DNA from: Owenia fusiformis
Taxonomy: Eukaryota; Annelida; Polychaeta; Sabellida; Oweniidae
Direction of reading: 5' to 3'
NCBI GenBank assembly: GCA_903813345.2
Contig: CAIIXF020000003.1
Span: 30,459,248 to 30,523,247, forward strand
Length of the DNA: 64,000 nucleotides
Positions 24,101-36,100 of the stretch are shown here, one piece after another. How positions within the stretch are numbered: position 1 is the first letter of the stretch; each line of letters begins with the position of its first letter. Position numbers and translations under genes: made by a program. Below the pieces are notes generated by a model. The model saw nothing but the letters and a program-made list of their open reading frames with translations, had not been told where the DNA came from and searched no databases.

Positions 24101-27100
24101 GAACAGCGGTATATGAAGATTATCAGGCGGTAAAATGACATTTCTATAAAAATACAACTGTTAAAAATTCTGATTTAAATTTCAGATTATCAGTCAGGAA
24201 AAACATTAAAACTTCAATAGCATATCACTCTTGAAGACATTCTAGCATTAGGGCTAGCGACCCTCGATGTGCATTATTCATTCTCAAATTGAATAAACCC
24301 TGATTGCAGTATTTAAGATATATCGCTATTAGATTCATAAGGACTAAAAAAAACAAAGGATTTTAGAAAAAATATATTTCGTCACGTTATTTAATGAGGG
24401 TTTCGGGTTGCAAATTTGTGAGGGGTATGCGTTGCATTGCATACCAGTGCGTGGCGAGCAAAACACAACACTCTCAATGTCCAATTGTTCACCAACATTT
24501 ACCATCCAATAAGGCTCGGTTGTGGACGATTCAAATGCAGATGGCAGACACGGATCAACTGCAGGTATGGATCCATCTACAGCAACTCCGCCATCAGGTC
24601 CACTACGTGGGGTTGGAATTGGGTAGGTAGGTTTACCAACAACAGAAACTTCATCTTAAAGCATAATTGTATATTCAGTCAATGTATGTGTTTTTCTCCT
24701 GTTATTTAGCATGTCGTTTATGTTTTTATACGTTATGTGTAGTATACAGGTAATTTATAGCTAAGTTGGACTTATTGTATCTGTCTTAACTAAACTAAAC
24801 TTAACTAAATGATTTGGTTATTTAGCATGTCGTGCATGTTTTTAAAGATGAAGCATGAGCGCAAATCTGGACGGAAAACATGATCTTATAAATCAATTTG
24901 TCCTAGATGTGTGATACACCGTAACAATGTTGCTCAAGCTGAACACTACATCTGCAAAAAGTGATTCAAGAAGGGTCAACAACAACTAAGAAAGTCATCT
25001 TAAAGTTAAAGGTTTGATACACGTACCGTTGCACATATGCAATGAATTTCAATTAAACAACTGATCGTGATTTTTGATTCCAATATGCTCCATAATTTTA
25101 ACGAATACAGCTTTTTCAAATATTTTTTCACAATTTGGTCGAAAAATGAACCAAACACTTTTTTAACTGATCACATTTTTTCATTTCCATTAAATAGAGC
25201 GTATTCTTGAGATTGAGTAGTTTTCTAAAATATGCTTCTAAACATGCTGTTTTGTATACTTTCGTTCAAATACTTTTTGTAACTGTTATGTTAGTGCCCA
25301 ATATATAGTGCCAAGTATTCAAGATATATAAGCAACGGTGTATTTGGATCATCTTGTATATAATGATTAATGATTACATCTAGGTTGGATGATGTTCTGA
25401 AAAAAATATTCACTTTTCTTTGATCCAAATATCTTCACTTCACACAAAACCAGGTATCTATCATCCATTGAATCTTCGGACAATTTAATACGAACGAATT
25501 GGCCAGTTGTCAACTCTCGACATGCCTCTCGTTGTAGTAGGCCTACCCCAGATATTATTCGTCCCGCGTTTGATGCGCATGCGTCCCATTCACTTGTTTC
25601 AAGATCGTTATAATTAATGATTTCATCAGCAACCTCAATGGAATAGTCTTTTGCAGAGCAGTCATCTGAAAGGACAGTAATGTATTCTGCAATTGATTTT
25701 AGCAAACAAATTTATTGCCAATTTTCTTCTTACAAACTTGTTTACTTGAATCCAGTTCTGCAAAGCCGCAGACATGTATGTGATATGTTAGTTATATATG
25801 GAAATAAATCATTAATAAAAAAGTAGCGAACCATATGAAAATATTGGTTTTAGTGAATATCCTTTCGATTCAGATGTGCCACTCGTCATGTCGACAACAT
25901 CACCAACGTTCGTATTTTCAATATTTATTGAACCAATATATAGTGTTGAATAGTATGGCTCTTCCGGTCCCAATGTTGGCAGTTGACCAGTGTTCGCATT
26001 TCCTATTCCTCCCTTGATGGTATACTGTGAGAAGATCAAGCCAAAAACGTCTCCTTTTTCCACCTACAAGAATATAGTCCTCAAAATAAAATAAGGATAT
26101 ATCAATTTTGTCCAAGATATAATTAGCCTCGACTTTGACCTAATATTAACAAGAGAATTTGCAATATTATGTTATGTTAAATGAAGCTGTTTCGGGGCCT
26201 TAAATTTACCATTGTAGTCCCCCTTCAAAATATCTTCAATCGAAGTTAAAACCAAACCTTTTTAATTTGAATATGCATTATGTAACAATAGTAACAATTA
26301 TATTAAAACATGAAGTAAATTACCTTCAGGCCTGAACTAGTAAACTGAGTAAAACCTTGCTCCGTAATAGGAATCTTTTCAATATGTCGGACAGTATATA
26401 GGGAAGCACCACTTGGTATTAGCACCGCTATCCAGAATGGCTCTTCGTTTGTATGGCGATAATACTCCCAACCGGTGATGAACCCTGAACAGGGGACTGC
26501 GAAGTCCGTGAGGACCGTGAAGTCGTTAGATTGTGGATTTGACATTTCAATAGTGTATCCAATCGATTGGGGACATTCGGTCAAATGGCAACCTCCTGAA
26601 GATACCAATGTAAAGAAAAGAAAGTAATAAAACGTTGATTTTAAAATTGTGCAATGTGCATGACAAACAAACAAGTGTCCATATAAAAATAAAGACTTTC
26701 TATATATTGTATATGTTCAGATTATTTGTTTAAGACAATGACAAGTTTTGATGAGATAAGATAAATTTTTTGGGAGTACCGTTGTTGTTGAATACTACTA
26801 CAGTGTCGATATGGTACTTTGCCCCCAGGTCAACCATCCAGTACGCAGGATCTCCTTTTGCATTTGACGTTGCTGAACAGAAACCATCATCATAATTTGA
26901 GTCTATTCTTCCATCGACCGCCAATCCACCGGATCTTATATCAATAGGCTGTTTGGTCTCTTTTCCAATTGCAAGGTTTTCTGAAATGTATTTTGCACCC
27001 TTTGTTATATGCCATGCTGTATTTTGTTGTTTGTTAGAGCACGACATGTTACTATTAGATAGGGTATTTTACATAAACGTGCACATTTTATTTTGGATTG

Positions 27101-30100
27101 TCAGCATTATAAATTTCACATTTCATTCCTTTTGTTAAAATATATATTGACAACAAAATCAAGAAATTATTTAAATGTTTTGTATAACAGCTATATGCAT
27201 TTTTATAACAGCTATAATACGCATTTATGTTGATACTAATTAATTGGTGTATGTATACCTATTTCGCGTCCCTTAACCTGAACTTCGCATAATTTAAGAT
27301 CACCCGTCTTAATTCGTATCCTGAGCCATCGTCCAATAGTTCTGTCGTCACACCTATCCCGACTCTGGTAACCTGTCGCTGCGGTTAAGATGCCATTGTG
27401 GTAAGTGCACCGGTCCCATGCACTTTTTTCAGGTGGATTTACCAACAAAAATGTTGTTTCTATTGTGTAATCAGCCACTTGAATAATGAAAAGGATTCTT
27501 GAAAAATGAAAGTACAAGTGAAGTCCAAAAGCCAGCATATTATTTTCATCCACCAATATGGTTATTGTAGCACCAACCTGATTGGTCAATATTGGTCATG
27601 TGATCATGTACTGTAAGCTGCTATTCAGCACATTGGGCAAATGAAAAATGTAAAACAAATTATAACAAAAACACAAATGTGTACAAAATGTCCCCACCAA
27701 TGGGTGATCCTGTCAAATGGTTATCCTGAAAATAAGTAGACAAGACTTTACTGACACAATTTGAGGACGGGAAATCCAAATGGCCACCTTGAATTTTAAC
27801 CAGAATGCCATAAAATTAGTCAGTTCTAGATTTTCATACTATGAACCACCCCAGAAACTTTGAAATTGATCCGTCAAACAGTTAACCAGAAAACAGGTAA
27901 ACAAGACTTTACAGACAAGATTTAAGGATGGAAAATCCAAAAATGGCTACCTTGAAATTTACCCAGAATGTCAAAAAACTAATCAGTTTTAGATTTCCAT
28001 ACTAAGAATCATCCCTGGAAATTTGAAATTGATCTACCAAACGGTTCACCTGAAAACGTGTAGACAAGACTTTACTGACAAGATTTTAGAACGGAAAATC
28101 CAAAATGGCTGCCTTGACATTTACCCAAAATGCCAAAAAACTAATCAGATCTAAATTTTAATACTAAGAATCATCCCTGAAAATTTGAAATTGATCTACC
28201 AAACGGTTCACCTGAAAAAGCGTAGACAAGACTTTACTGACAAGATTTTAGGACGGAAAATCCAAAATGGCTGCCTTGACATTTACCCAGAATGCCAAAA
28301 AACTAATCAGATCTAGATTTTCATACTAAAAATCATCCCTGAAAATTTGAAATTGATCTACCAAACGGTTCACCTGAAAACGTGTAGACAAGACTTTACT
28401 GACAAGATTTTAGGACGGAAAATCCAAAATGGCCGCCTTGACATTTACCCAGAATGCCAAAAAACTAATCAGATCTTGATTTTTATACTAAGAATCATCC
28501 CTGAAAATTTAAAATTGATCTACCAAACGGTTCACCTGAAAACGTGTAGACAACACTTTACAAACAAGATTTTAGGACGAAAAAATGCAAAATGGCCGAC
28601 AATAAAAAAGTGATAATGAGTTTCTGCTGATTTCTTTTTACAAAATTATCACATATAACTACCATTAACAATAACATAGGCTTTTACAACAAAGTACACC
28701 TGAAAGTATTTATAAAGCTACAAAATAGTTAAAGTATGAAAACTCAAAAACACCATTCAATATGATACAAAGTATTATCGCACGCTAACTTTTAAAAATG
28801 GCTGCCATGACTGAGCTAACAGGTCCAAAACCTAATCAGATGTAGAATGAAGTGAGCTGAACAAGATGTTAAAGTTTGAAAAGCAACTGTGAAGCCGTTT
28901 TCCTTAAAGTTTGCGGACAAGGATTTTAGCATTTTACTTCAAAATGGCCGACAGGAAGTAGGTATCGAGTTTAAAAAATTTCATCCATATCTGTATGCAC
29001 TCATAAGTTATCCCTGAAAATTTGAAGGTGATATCTGTATCGGTTTTGGAGAAAACTGCCGGACGTTGATAGTCACCTATATGATCATCAGCAGATTGTA
29101 TCGATGTGTACTGACACAATATATATGAATGTTAATTGATCAGGACTAAATAAGATTTGAGAACTGAGAGGGAACCCCCGCTTTGGAGTGACGTCAACTA
29201 AACATGTTTAGTAGAGCACAAAAATACAAGAATAAATTCTCAACAAAATTTAGAATTGTTTGCCGATTCGCCGGCCTAGGGGACATCGCATACCTTCCTA
29301 GAAAGGTAAGAGAATTCGCTTCGACCCTAATTTTTAGGAATTGTGTTAACACCCATCTATCTTTTGCTCAGGAGCTTTAAGATTTTAAAAGAGTTCCTTA
29401 CATGGAGTTTCTGAACTGCCGTAGATAAAGACCTCTTCTATAAGGAAATCACCACGCAGGTCAACGGCCCAAGTCAGATTAGATTGTACTGTCGTAGAGC
29501 TAGTTGCACATTCGGCGATATCCAGTTGATCTGTATTCCCATCAACTGCTAGTCCAGCTCCAGTTTCACCAATAGAAACTGCATTGGCAATCGTTGATTG
29601 AACCTTTGCCTCGCTGCTTTGCTCAGCTGGTTTCAATTTTGCAATGTTCGCTAAAGATTAAACAAGACTTAACTAATGATATGGACACTTTCTTTATATT
29701 AAGAACTTATGCATATTACAACACTGTAAGCGTGCTTAATAAAAACTTGATAATTAATTGTTAAAAAATATAGAAAACTATCTTACCTGATTCACCGAAC
29801 ACTTCTACTTCACACAATGTTAGTTTTGCAGAGCCGATTATTTTCACTCTGACATACCGTGCTACAGGTCGACTTCGACAGTATTCCTTTTATGGATAAA
29901 AAGTATACAATTATTGAACCTTACAGTGATTGACTGTAAAATAATTTCCAGACACTGTAAATCAAGAAAAACTTCAAATTGATCGGATAAGCGGCTAGAA
30001 TCGAGCATGCATTAATGGACGCTTTGTAATTTACAGTTCATGCCAGAAAAAATCAAATTATGGAACTTGTCTCTTCTTTATATATATTTAAAAATGTCAG

Positions 30101-33100
30101 TTTGAACAGACAAGCGGGGTTTTTCTTGTTACCAATGGTATCGAAGGCGTTACCTACATAACATATCTATTTTCAATCATGCAAATATGCAAGGCTACAA
30201 ATACCTTCCGGATTGGCTGTATATTTGTCTCACTTGATGTAAACCGACTGCATATTTGCCAGTGTGCCGACTCCACACTCATTTGGTCATCAAGAGCACC
30301 AATCACATCAGTTGTCACATCCACCACAAAGTTTTGAAGGAGGTCTGACATATCTGGATCATCACGTAATTCAATTTATTAGTTTCAATATACAGACAAT
30401 TATTTTGCATTCAAAGCTAAATTCCTAAGCTCAAACAATGCAATAATATATCCCACATTCTCAAATCAGAAACACACTCCGTATTAAGTTCACTTTCCAT
30501 TTGATATAATATATACTAATGGCACATGGCAGTAGTGTGAGTGACTAAAGTTATTACATGATATTGCCAAAGATATATTAAGTAAAATTGATGTCAAGAC
30601 AATATGTATGTTATATACTTTTATATTTATTTTATTAACTATTCGTTTTATTGAATTCATCTCGATGGAATTTAATCACAATAGACTGAATAAAACAATA
30701 AACTTTTAAGAATCTCATCGTTACTGTTTTGTGCAACTCGTTGATACAGGTCGACTCGTTCAACACGAAAGTAATCATCGAGAGTAGTGATCCAAAATGG
30801 ATTAACTTGAACAGATGTCTCGCTACACAACGCTCCGTCTCCAGCAAGTTGAGTAAAGTCACCATCTATAGCTCTAAAGCTATTAGGACCTTTAAATAAA
30901 GAAACGTTATGGTGTGTATTGTAAGTAGAATTTTGGATCTGGAATTTTAATTTGGAATCTGTTGCATTTATTGAATGTAACAAAATAGTAGAAAAAATAG
31001 AAAATTGGCGTAAAACTTTTGTAGTTACATCATGCACACTGTTTTCATATTAAGTTCAAAACTACATTGATTTTCTGTAAAGGCCATTTGTGGCAAAAGG
31101 TTATTTTTAAAAAATATACCACTTTGTACAATTTAAAGAAAAAAATCATTTAAAGGGTGACGATTAGCATCCCGAATAAAAACAATATGGCGGCTCCAGG
31201 CGAATCAACTGGATCAGTCCATTTTTAAGAAATAAGGGGAGTTCTGTAAAATCAAGTTTATTGAAATTGTCTTTGAGATAAAGTAATCCGTTTATAATGA
31301 TTTTGAAAACGTTATCCAAAGAGTGATTGCGTTCAAAGAATACATGTACAACAGCCAATATAAATTCTTGTATTGGAAACCGGTTTGTCTTGGTTTGTTT
31401 CATTTGTAGGATATTTCATATGCCAAGCTGTGTGCTATTACGTTATGGGGAAATTTAGATGCCAATTTTTCCTTATTATACACAAATAGAAGATCCTGAA
31501 ACTTCACCCATAAATGTGGAATTGATTTGTCAAAATAAAAATCACCCTTTTATAAATGTGTGACGATCTATAATATACTTATGCTATAGAACAGTTAGAG
31601 GTGTTGACACAACGACCTCGAACCTGTGAACCCTTGAGTATTATTCCGGGATCGGGCCTTTTATACTAAACGGTGAGCAACACCAGAAACGAGCGTTCGA
31701 TTTGCTAAACGATATGCGTCACCCTTTAAGCGGAACCTTTTTTCATTTCTTTCCCGTTGACGTGTCCCCTATTTATGAAAGCATGCTTTAATCAACTTTG
31801 CGAGTAACAGTCTGATGATATATTCTTGATATATGGCAATTCACTTAACCCACATTTTCTCAACTATGTGTGGTATATGTGATATTAGATTGACCGCGCA
31901 CCTAGTGTAAACGGTCCAACTCAACGATTCAGATTATTCATTTAACCAATCATAGCCCTTTGAAATATTAAGTCCTTACCAGATGAGAGTGCAGTAACGC
32001 CATCTTTACGCACAACAACCTCAACTTCACAAAGGACCAACGTCCCACTGCCACCAATTGTTATCAAAACATAGGAAGACGACTGTTCACTGGCTGGAAC
32101 ACTACACAGATTTGAACTAAAATCACTGATAGTACCAGTCTCTGTGTTACAGCTTAGGTATGCGGATGCAAGTGGATTTACATCTAATACTGATATCAAA
32201 CGGATGTCGAAGTTGTTTAAAGTCGTCAGTGTATCTGAAATAATGAATTAAATTAGATACAAATATGGTACAAGTTCATGTATATTTTTGACATAAAATG
32301 TGAGTCAACACCTTTAACACAGTTATTTTATACGATGAAATTCTACATAGAGGCCTTCCAATTTTGGCATATTACGTTATCAGATATGATGGAATCTTGA
32401 AGATTTTTTTAAGACAGAAAACAGTGATGTAGTTATATTGCATATATGGTCAAAGTTATGCTCTCATGGGAAATTGCTCAAAAATTCTTTTTAAAATTAG
32501 GATTACAGTTTTAGCCATAATTTAAGTCATTTTCTGGTTTGCTGTCATACAATGTAGGTTTTATCAAAAATATGTCATACCTTCCAATTTATCTGAATTA
32601 TCTAAAATGGTGAAATAACTTGCTTCATTATTATTACATTATATCTTAATCTACTGTTCGTTCACAAGATTAAAAATCAGTGAAAATGACCCAAATGCTG
32701 TTCCCAATTGCCAACATTTATGAAATGTTACTTACAAATATTCACTGTTGCAACGTAGTAGGATCCTCCTAGGTCTACCACCCACCAAGGGTCTACTCCC
32801 GTTATGCTTGTACATAGACCAGCTGTCTGTGTATAATCAGCGTCAATGGGTAATTGCTCCTCCAAACCTGATGACGAGTCAGCTGTACTCCCAAATAGGT
32901 CCAACTTTATTGTTGTTGGAGGAATGACTCTTTCTACAATTGCAAAATAGGGAAAGAAAGTGTGACTGTAACAATATACTTCCCTGGAGCTTCATCAGGT
33001 AGAATTATTCGATACGTACACCAAGGGGTCTATCAACAAAGTGAAAGAAAAATAAGACCAAAGCTACCAATAAATTGAGACTAAGAAATCAGCAGAAATG

Positions 33101-36100
33101 GACGTTTCCCAAATGTCCAAGGTGTAATTGAATCGTTCAAAAGTTTGTTGTTCAAAAAGAACATTAAAACAGCTATGAAGTCAGTTTGGAACAAAATTAA
33201 GTACACCAAGGACACCATAGTTAAAGACCCTTGTCATGTATACAGCATTCATACGGGTGAGGAGAAAGAGCTAGTAAACTAGAACCCAGAATCAAAGAAC
33301 ACAAAGAAGATGTGATAAAGCACACACAAGATAGATCAAACACGAGAAGTCACAGTGGTATACATGTAGCTCTACCATCTCAACATCTGTAATTTGCTCT
33401 ACAACTCGACAATTACCCTGCGTGCAGAGTCTAGTTAAACTACACTCGAATGAAGACGGAGCTCTCTTTTAAGAAGTGAAGTCGAACGAATGCAAAGGGT
33501 ACTCGACAAAAGAATATACAATAGTATTGGACAATGTTAGTGACAGGCAAAATAGATGAATAAGATCAAGTTTTATGAAGAGAATTGACAAAATGAATTG
33601 AGACCAGAGTAATTACCAACTCGCAAGCCACTTCTGATAGCGGAAAACCAGTAATTGTCAAATATTTGGTCAAATCAAACACTTCTCAAGAATATTCACC
33701 TATTGCAGAACCATACACCTTTACTTCACATAGAGATAAGTCGGTCAGTGTTGTCTCTGATTCCCTTCTCAGGAGCAGATATCTCCCAATTGTCCCGTAA
33801 TTGCAATATGCAGTTTCTTTCTGCAAGTTTCTTCCATTTAGAGTACTGCACACTTCCCAGTCAAATCCAGTTGTAATTGGGGAAGTGAATGATGCGATTT
33901 CAGGTGTCAGACGCTTTGCCACTTCAATTATAATGTCTTCACCACTGTCATCTGTTTTAGGGAAACATATTTCTGATTAACGTGGTATTTCAAATTTCTA
34001 TGTAGGAGCCAAGGGAAAACTTTTTTTATAAATGGTGCATAAATAGTTATACTGTGTGTCTCAATTCACCTGGTGACAGAACAGATGCTAAGCAGCTTTA
34101 CCTATAAAATTTACATTTTAGCTGACCTTGAACTCTCAACGGGGCCTTGAACTAATATAGTGACTTTAAATATGATTGTTTATGTTAAGGTTTTGTGTTT
34201 TATGAATTCCCGTGTAGATTTCCCTTCCATTGGAACGTTAGGATTGTAATACATTATTTATAATTAATACTTAATTTACTATTTCTAGTTCGTGAAGAAA
34301 TAAAGACATGTTATTTTATGAAATGATGTCATATATCAAGTAATATTAGAGATGCTCTGCGTATGCGGATTAAAATTAGCAAGTAATGGTCCAAACCGAA
34401 TTACCTACAACAACGGGACACCCTAACACGTCAAAACGTAAACCTATTTGGTTTTGAAATGTCACTGCATTTATTCGAACAAACACGGCCTCAAAAACTG
34501 GAGAAAATGTGTTTGTTACTGCAGTATCCTGGTCGGTATTTCCAGGAAGAGTATCCTGGGAAAGATCCTGAAATACATGTTAAGTATTGTAAATATGTAC
34601 ATGATCGATGAATATGATTGTATCGGCAGAAGATTGTGATGGGAGAATATAAGATTTGGTACGTTTAAATGTAAATGCCCCTCTAAATAAATTAGGAAAC
34701 ACATTCAACACCATGAACGTGCACTTGTTAAAGTCTACATTACTTATGCTTGCGGAGATGACTCATCTCAAAATCTTAACCCCATTGAAGTGATGTAATA
34801 AACATGATAAAAATGAAATCCCTCCATTAGAATGCTATATATAATCGAATGAAAAAACAGAAGTCGAAATAATGTAAAATACACTCAAAAATTATATCAT
34901 GCTGTCTGTGAAAACTGTTCCTGTTATTACGTTTATAAAAACCTATCCCCTAGCCTAGAATGACATGCGTGGTATAAATCAGATAAAAATATAGTGTTGA
35001 TGACTTACACCGAGATACTGCGTAAACGAAAGTCCATCTTTACTGTAATAAACTCTGTATGAAGTAACCCATTCGTCGATATTTTCAAAATTTGTTCCTT
35101 CAATATTAACATTAATCAATCGTCCCTTTGTAACAATCGCTGCTATTGTCCACAGTTGACCCAGATTTACTTGGACGAACTCGTCCACATCGTTTGTCGC
35201 AGGTCTCCAACTGGCGAAGCCTTCTCTGCAAACAAATTTCTTCTTGGTTGTAAACATGTTTTCCAAACAAATATAACCAAGGGGCTTGTTTTTGATATGT
35301 TGGACACGAATATGAGACAAACGATTAACTAAGTTAAGTTTTTTAAAAATAAAACGAATTCCTAAATGCAGGCCAGGCCGATGTATAATAGTGTATTAGA
35401 TACATAGTATACATACGATTGTTCTACACTGGTGTATCTAGCACGATAAGGATTTGCGTCAACAAGGCGTGTCTGGTTTGTCGACCGTTGGTATGATGTA
35501 CTAGCTGTAAACGCTGAATCTTGGACAATATTTAATGGCCCATTCAGTAGACCCAGAGGAAAACACTTGGGATTTTCTGTAATAAGAAAAATTATTTAGT
35601 TACATGTATATTTAAGAGATGTGAGACACCCGGGTTGAGGTAACTGCCTTTTAGACGATATTTGAGGAAATAAGTAGCTGAATAGACTGTACAACAGAAT
35701 CCCGGGAACAGATTAGATCTCGAAAAATGGAATACTTACGAACTGGGCAGCCAAGCAAATCGAATCTCAAGGCAATATTGTTAATCCAGGTTACGGGGAG
35801 TATACGCACATATGACGTGTTTACACTGTTCGAGATGACAGCTTCAACTTCAACGTCAGGATCTGTATTGCCAGTTGCTATCTGAAATAAAATCGACAGT
35901 TATGTACAATTTTTTGATTACTTTTCAACCTTTGTTCTCATAAGTTAAGTTAGGATGTATGCTATATGCATTATTAGTGTAAATTATTTAAGGATTTAAG
36001 ACCTGTGTTAAGCATAGTGAACAGATTATCATTCCTCCAAGGTGTTGTTTCAAATTTTGCACGAGATGCGTAACACCGAATGGTAAGTTTAGGAAACAAC

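Noticed and set aside
27720-28600. CRISPR-like regular spacing of repeats
   Set aside because: Units are contiguous 162-bp tandem copies without unique spacers, in an animal intron.
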